Positions 11,533 through 22,803 of a stretch of 64,000 nucleotides of DNA are shown here, piece after piece. Positions within the stretch are counted from its first letter, which is position 1. Each line of letters starts with the position of its first letter. Origin of the DNA: Rhynchopus euleeides (lineage: Eukaryota > Euglenozoa > Diplonemea > Diplonemida > Diplonemidae). The stretch lies in NCBI GenBank assembly GCA_963210315.1, contig OY723289.1, positions 744,001 to 808,000 on the forward strand, in the 5' to 3' direction. The position numbers were made by a program, and so were the translations under genes. The notes below the pieces were generated by a model. The model was not told where the DNA came from. It did no database searches and was given only the letters and a program-made list of their open reading frames with translations.

Positions 11533-12864
11533 AAACAACAAATCACAACATTTGGCGTTGTGATTTGTTGTGATCGGGTGTGATTCGTTGTGATTTGTTG
11601 TTTTTTCCCCCAGCCTGATTACCCCAGTATACGGTATTTAGAATTGGGCAAAACCTGGAAATGGGCACTATTTAACCGGATGGCTGCTGTTGTTTGAACT
11701 ATATTTTGATATCGACAGGAGACCTGTTGCAGCAAACAAGAAGTCGAAGAGAAGTCAAAAAGCAACCCACCGGATGAATGATCCGCACTGCGGCAACGAA
11801 CATCACGCAGATGCATCGAAGGGCGGGAGGGGAGGGGTGGGGGGGAAAGGGGTGGGCGGGGGGAAGGAGGTAGTGGCTGCTCTGCCGGGCAGAATTTCAC
11901 TTTTTCTCAGAAACGGAGGTCTGACAGAGAGATCGGCACGCACGTTTTGCAACTGAAAGTTGGCGAGGGGAGGGAGGAGCAGAAGGAGGAGGTGTAGGGT
12001 GTAGGGCGTGTGGGGTGTGCGTGCATGAGGGGGGGGGGGAGAGCAGGAGAAAGGAGAGGAGGTGGTGTGAGGGGGTGGGTGCCTGCCCACCCCCACCCCA
12101 CCCCACACCCACCTCCCCTCTCCTCCCCACCTCCTCGCTCCAGCTCCACAACAAAAGAAAGAGAAAGAGAGAGGGGGTGGGGCTGCATGTGGCATGCATG
12201 CCCAGCCCACTGCAGTCGGGTGCGCGAACAACACCCGCTGCCTCATACACATCATCATCATCACACACACACTTCAATCCTTTGGCAGCAGTGCAGAACA
12301 CACCAACAACACCCTACTGTAGATGTGTATCCTCACTGCCTACACAGGCAGGGCACACCTTTCAAGCATGAACCGTGCAGAGGGTGGGGTGCCAAGACCT
12401 GTCCACACGCCGACAGACACCCCCTCCCCTCCCCCAACGAATGGGAACACCGTCGGGGGGGGGCTTCGCTAGATTTGCGCAGCCTGTGTAGGCCAGGGGG
12501 CAAGGCACTGCCTGCCGGCATATATTTTTTACCCACCATCTACATCATCTGAAGCATACCTGAAGCTTATTCTGACAAAAAGCGGCCAAAAACCCGGTAC
12601 TTATACTCAGTTTTTTCTTGGTTTTCGTGACCTGTTTCACCCCATTTTTTGGGCCGTGCGCACCGCAGGTGACCCGGAAAACCCCGAAAACGGCATGTTT
12701 CGGAACATTGGAATCCATGGTGCCCCCGGACATGTTCTGCAGATGAGTTCATCTTTTATTAGACCCCGTACAGAAACACGAGAAAACGTGGGAATATGCA
12801 GTTTGACCCTGTAGAAGAGAGTGGTGCAGCCTTAGAGGTGGTCCAGAGAATGCAAAGAGGTCCA

Positions 12865-12942
12865 CAGGGGGGTCTGGGGGGCTCCCCAGCCGCCGGAGGC
12901 CACGGTAGTGAACACCTGTTCCTTGTGGGGTACAGATTCTGT
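12865..12942. repeat. dispersed palindromic repeat, copy 1
   Basis: A GGGTCTGGGGGGCTCCCCAG core followed by CCGCCGGAGGCCACGGTAG and a conserved tail. Related copies are at 13033, 34008 and 34167. Confidence 0.8.
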
Positions 12943-13032
12943 GGTGAGTTGGGTGCATCCTCCTGAGGGCGGTCTCTGGATTCCATGACCTGATGTGATC
13001 CCAAAGGGCTTGGTCGACAGGCATACGTCACG

Positions 13033-13107
13033 CGGGGGTCTGGGGGGCGGAGCCCCCCAGCCGCCGGAGGCCACGGTACTGAACATCTGTTCCTTGTGCG
13101 GTACAGT
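13033..13107. repeat. dispersed palindromic repeat, copy 2
   Basis: A CTGGGGGGCGGAGCCCCCCAG-type palindrome plus the shared GCCGCCGGAGGCCACGGTA tail. With copy 1 it also shares a longer 3' part (CTGTTCCTTGTG). Confidence 0.8.
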
Positions 13108-14389
13108 CCATCTTCCCGAACTTGAGTAAATTGCGCCCAAGGGTTCGATGAGGGCGCCAAGGCTCGTCAGTGCGGGCTGGATCGTCGCCTCAAAGCCAGA
13201 GGTTCAATGACAGACACTGAGGACATGGGCCAGGCCCCATGGGCTGGCCCGCCCGGGCCCCATTTTTGGTCCATTTTTTCCTCCTCCCGAAAATGCGTTT
13301 ATTTGCATCATTGGGATCCGTGGCTCACGCCACGGTATTTTTTTCTCTCCGGAACCATTATTTGTTCACACCATTTGGGCCTGAATCACCAAGAAAAAAA
13401 ATTTATTGGCAATTCTGAAAATCCTTATACTCATACCGGGCAACATTCAGGTATGATCTGAAGCTTGTGGTTTTTTTTCGCGGAGGGGTTTGTCGCGGAG
13501 TGAATCCCGATGGTGCCTCCACGGGCCACACCGCATACACACCACCTCCTCCTAAAAACCGTTTCGTGATCCCACTGCAATTCCTGGAGCAGCGGTTCAC
13601 CTTGGCTTGGAGTGGCGTAACACCGTCGAACCAAAAGACTTTGCTGTTGCAAACAAACAAACGGTTCACACTCTCGGAATCCCGAAAGATTCCACCCGAG
13701 CCGATGCTTTTTCAGCGCGAAAACAGTCAGCCAGCAGGGTTCAAACAGCTCTGACAGAGAGGCCGGGCAGAAGGCAGAGGGGTTGGGTAGGCGGGTGGGC
13801 GTGAGAAAAAGGGGGGCCGTGGCGCTCGGTGCAGAAACACGGTGCCACCTCAAAAGAATATCCCCCCTCCCCTCTCTCCCCCTGCACCCTCCCAACACCA
13901 ACACTCACATCACCGCCAAACCCAAAAATCTGCTTTCCGACCGGGGGGGGAGGGGGGTGGCAGGGCTCACGAAAAGGATAACATACTGCAGCCATCAGCC
14001 ACAGATACTATAGGCATTACGCAACCTATGGGTGCGCGACACGACAGGCCTTCGCCGTAGCCACAGGGAGGGGGGCTAGGGCCGAAATGCAGGGAGGCAA
14101 CCTCTGGCTCCTTCGCCCTCCGTCCCTTCCGGCATGTGGGTTGTGTCGGCAGCGGGAAAAAAAACAGTGCAAACACCCAGGCAGTGGGTAGGGAGGGGGA
14201 AGAGGGCTGGTGCCGTACGCCAGTCGCGTAGGCACCCCGCCCCGCCCCCACCCCCCGGTGCCTGCCGCCGAGTGTGCAGACACACTCGGCATCTCTCTAG
14301 CTAGTTCTACCCCGCCAAACCCAGCATCGGGATTTGCATGGAATTTGGGGTGGGCGGGTGGGGGTGGAGGGGGGGTGGGGGGAGGTCAT

Positions 14390-16379
14390 CTAGAAAACAC
14401 GCCGCGTTGACTGCAGCGGGATGTGCTTCAGCTTCTCCGGCTTCCTGTTGTTTTGTTGTGGTGGCGGTGCGGAGGGTAGCCGCTGGGACACAGAGTATAT
14501 TACAGGAGAGCATGTTGTGAGTGGTGGCGGGGCTGTGTCCCGTGCACTGTATATCCTGGGCCCACATCAGGCCGGTCGCAGGTGCCCATATTCTTGGGTC
14601 AAGTTCACACAGGTATATCTCTCCACTCTCCGACATATGCTGGGGCCCATAGAAGGTATTATCCATGCAGTCAGGTCCATACCGTTTCTCTATTTCTGCA
14701 ATCTCACGCGCCACCCGTTCGTTATATTCCCTGTCTGCCATCTGGTACGCCAGCATTTCCATGCCACGACCCTGCTGTTCCTCCCGTTCGTCCTCCTGTG
14801 GTGAGTGTGATGGCAAAGGACACGCAGAAGGTAGCAATGCAACAAGGCACTCCGAAGACAAGGCGGTAGCCAATCCGCCGTCACAAGAGGGCGGGACGCT
14901 GGCCCACAGACAACATGAGCAAACGATGAACCACCTCTCGGAAACCGGAACCCGTTGGTTCTTGGCCTCACCTGGCATGGCATGCCCCCAGAACCAACAA
15001 GGAAGCGGGCAGCAAAGCCAGAGCGTCAGACACGCGGCACACACCTTCTTCTGCCTGCCTTGGGCCACGAGGCATTTCTGGTAGTTCTTCGCCCGCTGGA
15101 ACCTCTCCAACGCCGCTTCCTTCTCCTTGCGCTGGAGCTCTTCGATCTGGGTGATCATCTCGTCCCGCTCCACCTCGCGTGCCTCCTTCTGCTGGGCCTT
15201 GCGCTCGCGGTTCGCAAGCACCTGATCCCCACGCCCCTCGTAGGTATTGCGGAGCAGCTTGTCCCGCTTCTCCTGATCAGCCTTCCAGCGCGACTCCTTC
15301 TTGTCCCACTCCTTGTTGGACTCCATGAGCCACAGCCGGTCCAGCTCCGTCTCTGCACCTGCGGCGTTCATCATCTGCTTCTCCACGTCCTTCATATGGG
15401 ACACCGCAGCCTCGCGTGCCTGCTTCTTGGCAAGGCGCTCCTGCTCTTCGTCGGCCTTCACACGATCCAGCAGGTTCTGGAGGAACTCCTTATCGGCATC
15501 CAGCTCATTCTTCCTCTCCTGGTCTTTAATCTGCTCCAGCTCCACGTTGTACAGCTTGTTCTGCCTCCCCAGGGCGTGCTGCCTCTCGCGCTTCTGGCGC
15601 TCTGCCTGTGCATCCTCCAGGGCACCCTGCCGGAGGCGCTCGCGGAACTCTTCGCCTTCGCGCCTCTCGATCTCGTCACGCTCCTGGCGTGCCCGCTGCA
15701 CCGCGGTGTGCTGCGTCCGGAGGTTGTCCTGCAGCGACGCCTTAATCTCGTGCTGCCGCCTCTTGTCGGCCTCAGCACGCGCCTCCTTCTTCAGGCGCTC
15801 CTCCTCCCACAGGCGGTCGTAGTACTCCTGCTCGTGCTTGGAGTGCTCTGACATATCGCGGTTGCGCTGCAGCTGGTGTTCCCGGTCTGCAACAACCTGC
15901 AAGAGGGTTGACTTTGCGCGTGCCTCCAACACCTGCGGGCAGTTCGAGCGGAAGGCACGCTCCTTCTGAGAGGAGGCGAAGTCGCGCCGGATCTCCTCGC
16001 GTTCGGCACGCAGCGCGAGGGCGAGGTTGGCAATACGGTCGCGGCGCTGCGTCTGTGACTCATTCATGTTCTGCAGCTCTTCTTCATACTGCTGCATTTC
16101 AGCCGCGAGGAAGTGAGCGAGCCGTGCGCGCCTCTTCTCCAGCGTGTCGTCGTTGCGAGCCTGCACGCGGTTCATCTGATGCATGAGATGGTTCTGCTCG
16201 ATACGCCCCTGCGTCTTCACCTCCCAGTCTGCATACTGTCGCAGCACCCGGTCCTCTGTTGCCGCCGACTCTGCCACAGCCAGGCACTCCTCCTGCTTTC
16301 GCCGCACCTGTATCTGGTCCACGCCACCCATATTCCTACGGGGGCCGGCACCACCACTGCGAGTTGCTGTCTGGAGCAT
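14390..16379 (-). CDS. CFAP53: CFAP53-like axonemal coiled-coil protein, 3 exons
   Basis: Cilia- and flagella-associated protein 53 (CCDC11) family, trichohyalin/plectin-homology type, a microtubule inner protein of axonemal doublets and related ciliary structures. Exons are 16379-15045, 14795-14611 and 14444-14390, giving 524 residues; human CFAP53 has 514. Introns of 249 and 166 bp have GT..AG ends and keep frame; spliced exon 3 ends IPLQSTRRVF. Nearly the whole protein is charged alpha-helix rich in Glu, Arg, Lys and Gln, with the family-like YYDRLWEEERLKKEAR segment about one third along. The first intron is a multiple of three without stops, so the unspliced frame reads through it, but its translation is hydrophobic and Cys/Trp-rich, unlike the flanking coiled coil. 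The start at 16379 has a GTCTCAG acceptor 20 nt upstream. MNS1 or another TPH protein is the main alternative. Confidence 0.8.
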
Positions 16380-16991
16380 TGTGCCAGACGTCCCGCTGCC
16401 TGAGACCCACAGGGCTGAAACAGGCCCACAGATTTGTGTGTATAGGGAAGGGACCTGCAGGCAGGCGGTGTTGCGGAGCACATTGTTGCAACTTCGAGAG
16501 GCACTGCAGGTGTTTCCCAAATTGGAAAGCGGTGAACGGTGCGGCGGGGGGGGTGGGCCACCGTGTGGGCAACCTCTTCCACCCTACGTTGGGGTTTGCT
16601 TCCTATAGATTTTTTTTCCACCAGCGTGTGTTTTTTTTTTCGGGCTGCAAATCACAGAAGGCTCAAGCTAGAGATGCTTACACTGGAAGGGTGGGATAGG
16701 GAACTACTCAGACGGGGGAGGGTGCAGGGGGATGGCGGTATCGATTATAACCGTGCGCTGAGACGGCACAACAGCCCTCTTGTTCTTTGCCACACTGAGC
16801 AGCAGGCTGCCCGCGGCGCGGGCGCAGGGCTGAACAACCCCGAGCAGCTCCCGCAGCTGCAGACACTCAGGCAGGAATGTGGCTCTAGACACCACACCTC
16901 ATCAACCGGTGTGCAGCGGAAGGGATCTAACTTGAGACGCCGAACGGGCTCCGACGACCCGTTCCTTGTGTGCCTAAGCCGGCCGGCATGC

Positions 16992-18394
16992 CTACTTTCT
17001 TCGCTTCTTCTTCGCAGGCTCATCCTTCGAAGAGCCCTTCCCGCTCTTCGGCTCCTTGCTCTTCTTCTCGTTCGCCTCATCCTTCTTTGTCTTCCGCTTC
17101 ATCTGCGCATGGGGCATGACACCCGCATTCGCAATCGTCGCCTTGATGAACTTATCGAGCTCGACGTCACTCCGGATTGCAAGCATCAGATGCCTCGGGG
17201 AGATACGCCGCTGCTTGAAGTACTGCGGAGGTGTGGCACAGGGGTTGAGATGGGGCAATGGGGCAGTCGGAATACAAATGGTGTACAGGGCCTGGACAAT
17301 AATGAAGAATAATAATGGAGAAGAACACGGGTCTGTTCTACGTTAGTCTAAGAAAATTCAAGTAGGTGGTGTGAGTTTTTGACGCACGGTTCCGACGGGC
17401 ATCACAGGAAAAGTGTCATACAGAGGCAGTCTCCATTGCAATGTGCAGGATTTCCGCACAAAGGTACTCCAGGACAGAGGCGAAGTAGACAGCCCCCGTT
17501 CCGGACACACGCGACTTCGACATCAGGTGGTTCTTCATCATCTTGTGAATCCTGCCGACGGGGAAGGTCAGGTCTGCACGCTTGCTCTGCGTCATCCCTT
17601 TCGCTTTCTCCGTCTTCCCCGCCCCACCGCTGAGCCCCTTGCCCTTGCCGGTTGACTTGCCCTGCATCGCCGTTGCGCCCTTGCCCTTGCCGAGGCCACG
17701 CCCTGCCTTGCCCTTGTTCACACCCTGCTGCTTGCCTTTCCCCATACCAGGGGTGTAGTCCTGTGAGAGGCAAGTGTGTATGTGCATAAAACGCGTGGTA
17801 CATTGAGACAGGCGCTGTGGCAAGGCACACACACAGCCCTCTCGGTGGCATTTTGCTGAAACAGAACATGCGAGTTTTTCCGAACAAAAACTGAGGTCGC
17901 ACTGGCCCAGGTTGGCACATTCAGTAAACTTGTTTAAGCACCTTCGGTGCGACTAGGGAGTCAAGGGAGGACTAGAGAAGACGACTTCCCTGTGCGTATT
18001 TGTTTTTCTACCACTTGCAACAACAGTTTTCTTGCAAGGTTGGAAGGGGGGCGAACGGAACAAACACCACCCTTCATCAGGCCAACGAGTGGTGTTTTGC
18101 TCCCTGCCTTCGCCCCTCCGTACGTCAGCTTTTGCACTGAACGGTGCCTAATGCAACGGAAAAGCGGTGGCTGAGTTACCCCCATCTCCCACGAGACGCG
18201 TTTTTGATATTGATGTTTTGTGTCTTATGTCCGACCGAAGACTCCCACAAAGGAGGGCACCAACACGCTGCCCCTCTGGATCACACAACGCAGACACATA
18301 CCCCATCAGGCGTATCAGCAAGGTTCTCTGTAGGGTTTGTATCCTCCTGCGACTCTGGTTCGCCCATTGGCGCATAGGCCTCCTCCTGCGCCAT
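16992..18394 (-). CDS. H2A.Z: histone H2A.Z variant with long N-terminal tail, 3 exons
   Basis: Exons are 18394-18302, 17760-17422 and 17222-16992 (introns 541 and 199 bp, all phase 0), giving 220 residues. The H2A fold runs from about residue 92 ([12 protein letters not shown]) through [10 protein letters not shown], then across the second intron into [20 protein letters not shown] and [23 protein letters not shown] and GVMPH are H2A.Z rather than canonical H2A hallmarks. The first 91 residues are unusual: an acidic Glu/Pro stretch from exon 1, then Gly/Lys repeats (GKGK). The C-tail is Lys-rich and ends KKKRRK. In the nucleosome acidic patch His137 replaces the third Glu and Val164 replaces one of the DEE acids. 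Exon 1 is assigned from phase match and strong splice sites (GGGTATGT donor, CTCTCACAG acceptor); without it translation could begin at 17745 with 184 residues. Confidence 0.9.
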
Positions 18395-20511
18395 GTTGTG
18401 TACTGCACCTGGTGTGGTGGTGTGGTGGTGTGAGTTTGAAGGCAGCTTTGGATAAGGCTGGCCGGCTGTGCGTGGCCTTTATTTCAACTTTTTTCTCGAC
18501 AACCAAATCACAGCTGGCAATGGGAATCAATCGCACCATACTGCGCCACAAATGGCGATCGATCCGGTTCGATTTTGAACCACACCCTCGTTGCCCCCTG
18601 AGCCCCTCCCTCTCCCCGGATCCACAGTGAGGGCCGTGCGGAGGGTGCCCTGGGGTCTTGGCCAGGGGCAGCATCCACTTGCCCCACTACACCCACAGCA
18701 AGCATGGGAAGCCACCGGCGCCATGCCTCGGGGCATCGCTTCACTCACAGCAGTGGTTGTGAGCTGGCCCTGCAAGGCGCGCCATGCCACTTACTCTTAT
18801 TTTGTCAACTACACCTGTCACATTCCGCCGGAGGGGTGGCACAAATGAAACTGCAAGGGTCACGCACACAGGGAAGTCAACAGCAGTTCTTTAGTGGTTG
18901 GGATGCATAGATACAACTGGGTTTGTGCAGGAGCATTCATGGATAATGCAAAAGGTGAACGAGAAACTACGTTTGCCCTTCCCCTATGGTCCGCACGACG
19001 GAAAAGGAACCCTTTGAGTTGGTTGCGCCGAACTGGGCAGAAGAAAAAAGAACGTCTCACAAAAAAATGATGCGAAGATATCACACCCCTCTTCTCTCGA
19101 CGTCAGGGCACCCCCCGCACCTCCCCCCACCGCCTTCCTCCGGCTCTGTGTCAAAACCGTGCCCAAGGCGTGTGGCACGCAAACACCCAGGGAGCTTGCC
19201 TTGCCAGGCCACCTTTTTTTGCGCATCGGAGCGAAGAAAGGCCCTATACTTTTGCAGGGGGGGTGGGGGGAATGGGGGTGCAAAACGGGAAAGGGAAATG
19301 AAGTGGTACGCCCCCGGAAAGGTTCGTGTTTATCAGGCGGATATGGGGAGGCATCTAACAGAAAATTGCACACACAATGCACATGGTGCAGAGATAGCGT
19401 GAGGCGGTCTCTCTGCAAGAGAGCCTGCACATGTCACTGTTTTTGTATTTGGCGTGTCGATGACCAGCTACCTGGAGATAGACGGCAAGGCAGCGACGCA
19501 CACAACGGAATTTTCACATTTTCACAGGTGGGGCTTTCGCTCAGCGGTGCAGGGAAGAGCGTTCTGGCGCATTTCCCTAATTTTATTCGAACAAGACCAG
19601 AGGTTTGCCGAAGCTTACCGATGACAACGACCTCCACATATGCGCATGCGAATATTGTGTCGTAGAGCAGACCATATTCGGACACGATCTTGATACGATA
19701 CCCGCTGGAACGTAGACGGAGCAGAAGAGGCACGTTTAGCAAGCGGGCTTGCTGCAAGCAGCCGAGGGTCACAATCAGAGAGTGGGTGAATTTACTAATC
19801 GTGTGGCAATACGCACACACAACCAATGGCAGTGGGTGGTTGGCACAACGGGCCAAGGGGATGGATGGGGTGGTGGATTCTCTTCTTTATAACCGAACAA
19901 AACATCCGACCGAGCACCGCAAATGCCAGGGCTTCTCGGGTCGATCCCCCACTGCACTGCACTGCACTCATGACACAACACCACATGTTCATTTGCCCAG
20001 GAACCAGGAACCGTCAGCAGGCAGGCACGGGTGGCTGTCTCCAAAAGCAGAGATGCACACACGCACGCAAGGTTATAAGCTTCCGGTTCCTCGCCACCCC
20101 CCCCCCCCTCCGCACCCTTGCTTCCCGCCGCCCAATCTCGATGGAGATGTGGTGGCAGCAAGGCCTTTCCGTAATCCCACCCCTCCCCCCCCCTCCTATG
20201 AATTGCCCAGCCCATCTCCCACTCTCAGGCGACACGGCACCATGCCGCGCCCGCCACCCCACCCCCCCCTCCCCTGGAGCTCCAGCCCCGACGAAAACGA
20301 CAACCAAAAACCCTCTCTCACCCCCCCCCCCTCCCACTCCCTCGCCTACTTAAAGTGTGATTATCCCCGTGTTGAGAATACCTGCACCCTAACTATCCCC
20401 CCCCCCTCCCTCCCCCTTCCCCTCTATACTCAAGCAGTGAATACACCCCATCACATGAATACCAGGCGTATTCTCCAGCACGCGCATTCTCTCTCCCTCT
20501 CCCTCTCCCTC
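18395..20511. other. intergenic region with one exon-like segment
   Basis: No complete gene was recognised. A segment at 19619-19704 (minus) is bounded by a strong acceptor (ACGTTCCAG) and a strong donor (ATCG then GTAAGC). It reads GYRIKIVSEYG..., strand-like and hydrophobic, so it may be an internal exon of an unassembled gene. The rest holds C-rich tracts (about 20098-20110, 20318-20330, 20395-20420) just beyond the transporter stop codon. Confidence 0.35.
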
Positions 20512-22296
20512 CTAAGCCAGCTCCACCATGGACACATCAAGGTGGTTGTGCACTTCAGGTTGATCGGAGCCTGCGTCAGAGGGTTCGGAGGAGATTTCCA
20601 GCATCTCGGAGGTGCCCGGAGGCGCACCGTGACCCAGTTCGTTCATGCCTGTCTTCGTCAGGATGTCGTCTGTCAGCTTTGCATCCGGAAGCAGGACGAA
20701 GGTGAGTGGCACGGTCACCAAAGGCAGCAGGCCGTGCGAGATAAGGATGAGGAGGCTGAGGTTGTCCCAGTGGCAGTTCGTGCTGTTGGCCCCAGCACCC
20801 ACCCCGAGGACCTTCGCCATCACGATGCCGGTGTTGGAGGCGACGTGGTGTCCAAAGTTCTGAAATCCGCCCAGCATCGCATACACCATACTCTCGTAGC
20901 CCCTGGGGCACACCTTCGACACCAACACCACGCTGGGCATGAAGTCGAGCTGTGTGACAACCTCGAGGATGATGGCATTCCCAAAGATATACACCGCCCA
21001 GTCTGGGATGTGGGGGCGGTGGATGCGGCTCACCATGATCAGGTCAAACCCACAGGCGAGCGCCCGCATGACGGTTGTCATCCAGAAGGCCCGGCGGAAG
21101 GTGGAGTGGCGGAACACCATCTGGAACAGGCATGTCCCGAAGAGGGCAGCCGTGCACCCGATGATCCCCACAGTGGTGAAGTAATACGACGAGGAGAAGT
21201 GGGGCCCATCCGGGACGCACTCCTCATCCGAGAGAAACCAGGGGTCCAGCACACCGGTGATCTGCAGGTAGAGCGACTGGCAGAGGAAGATGTAGCAGTT
21301 GGCAGACGCGATGGCGCGGGGGAGGGCCAGGTAGCCAACTCCAATGAGGGCAGCCCCGCAGAGCCACGATATTGTGAGGAGGAGGTAGGGGTTTTCGACG
21401 AGAAGACCTGCTGTTGCGTTGATGATGGCGCCGATGCACATCGCAGCAGCGAGGGCGTACATCGGCTTTTCCTTCTCGTACTTCTCCCTGTCGAATGCGA
21501 TGAGCTTGTCTTTGAACTGCGCAAATGGGACCTCCTTCAGATACCCCTTGAAGAGGGGCCACAGCACCTGCAGAGACAGGGGCACCCCTGTGATGAACAC
21601 CACCCTGATGTGGAAGTTGTCGAGGAAGGGCCCGACATAGGCTGACACGCAGAGGGCCCCCACGAAGTAGGAGGTCCACACCCAGGTGACGAGAGACCCC
21701 CCCGTTTTGGGCTTGTCGACCATCATCTGTGCGTAGCGCCCCTCTGTGAGGAGGTCCACCGTTGCGACCTGCAGCATCACGCAGAAAAGGAGCAGCCCAG
21801 CGATGTAGGCCCCGAAGGGGACCTCGCCGCCATCCAGGGGGGGTGCGGGTGTGGCAGACACCAGAAAATCAGTCTGGTTGCCACCAAGCAGACCCGAGGT
21901 ATTGGATGCCTCGGCATCCTCACGGTAGTCCTCATTCCCGAGGGGCAGGACCGCGAGTGCGATGAAGGAGACGACACCCAGGAGGGTCGACACGATCATG
22001 TAGGGGATCTTGTGGAACCCATAGATGGGGAAGGAATCGGAGAGTGCCCCGATTGCAGCCTTGAGTGCCCAGGGGGTGGAGCCGAATGTGCGCAGGCGCT
22101 GTGTGTTCTCCCCGCTGAGGCCGAGGTAGGACAGGCAGTAGATCACGCTCGCCCGGGAGGCCAGGGCGTACAGCGCGCCCTTCACCCCGAAGTATGTCGA
22201 GAAGAGCATCACGACGAACTCGCCGCTGAACTCCTCGCAGAGGTGGTTCACAAACTTCACGGGGGGGAGCCCGTTCCACACATCCTTCACACCCAT
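20512..22296 (-). CDS. folate/biopterin transporter (BT1 family)
   Basis: A 594-residue polytopic membrane protein of the folate-biopterin transporter (BT1/FBT) family within the major facilitator superfamily. The family imports folates, pterins or S-adenosylmethionine and is expanded in kinetoplastids; it also occurs in apicomplexans, plants and cyanobacteria. About 12 hydrophobic helices alternate with short loops. Family-like segments include the opening helices, the RTFGSTPWALKAAIGALSD loop before helix 3, HKIPYMIVSTL, and near the C-terminus QLDFMPSVVLVSKVCPRGYE and MVYAMLGGFQNFG. An acidic loop with two N-glycosylation-type sites lies near residues 120-150. No intron is needed. The start at 22296 (CCCACAATGG) is the first ATG of the frame, downstream of a C-rich tract. 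Substrate cannot be read from sequence. Confidence 0.93.
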   Translation of the reverse strand: MGVKDVWNGLPPVKFVNHLCEEFSGEFVVMLFSTYFGVKGALYALASRASVIYCLSYLGLSGENTQRLRTFGSTPWALKAAIGALSDSFPIYGFHKIPYMIVSTLLGVVSFIALAVLPLGNEDYREDAEASNTSGLLGGNQTDFLVSATPAPPLDGGEVPFGAYIAGLLLFCVMLQVATVDLLTEGRYAQMMVDKPKTGGSLVTWVWTSYFVGALCVSAYVGPFLDNFHIRVVFITGVPLSLQVLWPLFKGYLKEVPFAQFKDKLIAFDREKYEKEKPMYALAAAMCIGAIINATAGLLVENPYLLLTISWLCGAALIGVGYLALPRAIASANCYIFLCQSLYLQITGVLDPWFLSDEECVPDGPHFSSSYYFTTVGIIGCTAALFGTCLFQMVFRHSTFRRAFWMTTVMRALACGFDLIMVSRIHRPHIPDWAVYIFGNAIILEVVTQLDFMPSVVLVSKVCPRGYESMVYAMLGGFQNFGHHVASNTGIVMAKVLGVGAGANSTNCHWDNLSLLILISHGLLPLVTVPLTFVLLPDAKLTDDILTKTGMNELGHGAPPGTSEMLEISSEPSDAGSDQPEVHNHLDVSMVELA

Positions 22297-22803
22297 TGTG
22301 GGACCGCGGGTAGGGGGGGAGGGGGCAGCCGCACGTGTGGAACGGTTGTAGCAACAGCAGCAGTAATATCTCCCACACCCCCCCCCCCCCCCACACGCCC
22401 CTCCCCAAAGAAGGGGAGGCGGCTGTGTGTGTGTGGGCGGGTGGTGAGGGGGTGTGTTCTATGGGGTGGGGGGGTGGTGGTGTAGTTTGGTGCAGTGGGT
22501 GGTGGGGCAGGCTTGTTGGCAGGATGTTGTGGTGGAAAGCAAAAAATATATTCAACGGGGGTGGGGTGGGGTGGGGGGTGGGGCAGCGCCTTTGTTTTTT
22601 TTGAATCTGAATGTGTATCAAAGCAAGGGGTCTGACGACCAAAATTCGTCAGGTCAACCACATGTAGACACTTGAAGGAGCCCCACCCAGGGACTCCCGA
22701 GAACACCACCCAGCAAAGCGACACCCAGGCGCTGGCAGCTGCGAAGAGAGGGGAGGGGCGCGGGGAGGGGTGCGGGGCAGAAGACAACCGCCCCCCCCCC
22801 CTA
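22297..22803. other. intergenic region upstream of transporter gene
   Basis: Mostly G- and C-rich low-complexity sequence (C run 22377-22393; GGGGTGGG motifs 22465-22580). Relative to the transporter these are pyrimidine-rich sense-strand tracts near its start, as expected for splice-acceptor context. No gene seen. Confidence 0.4.

Larger units (their letters stand above)
9613..11626. mobile_element. composite TIR element 'C' (2.0 kb) with GTATA target duplication
   Basis: TGGGGTAATCAGGCTGGGG occurs near the left end (9630) and as its reverse complement at the right end (11626), each followed inward by A runs and AACAAATCACAAC. GTATA flanks the insert (9608-9612 and 11627-11631). Removing it restores the ACGTATACGGTA terminus of element B, which proves the insertion order. 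The left end carries 17 extra bases outside the inverted repeat. Inside are three near-identical unique units separated by arrays of a roughly 10-bp GTTGTGATTT motif. Confidence 0.75.
7252..11634. mobile_element. TA-flanked TIR element 'B', copy 1, interrupted by two insertions
   Basis: The termini are inverted repeats, CCGTATACG at the left and CGTATACGG at the right, with TA on each outer side (7250-7251 and 11635-11636), the target signature of Tc1/mariner-type elements. The body matches the copy at 49068-49476: CGTAAATATTATGGAACG, a GGGCCC-containing hairpin and a conserved core of about 160 bp starting near 9393. It encodes no transposase and is non-autonomous. Here it is split by element A after its left end and by element C at its right end. 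Confidence 0.8.
11637..14389. other. gene-free region with palindromic repeats
   Basis: No credible coding frame. It contains polypurine/polypyrimidine tracts (11815-11880, 12020-12130), two copies of a dispersed palindromic repeat (12865-12942 and 13033-13107), and loosely similar inverted motifs near 12548-12570 and 13440-13460 (CATACCTGAA) that could be the ends of a ~0.9 kb non-autonomous element. The last point is tentative. Confidence 0.45.

Noticed and set aside
13130..13215. Possible tRNA suggested by GGTTCGATG and GGTTCAATG motifs
   Set aside because: No acceptor stem or anticodon arm could be folded around either motif.
19690..21645. 651-codon plus-strand open frame
   Set aside because: It is the antisense shadow of the BT1 transporter and its flank; composition is His/Arg/Asp-rich without domain character, and the opposite strand has a full-length family match.
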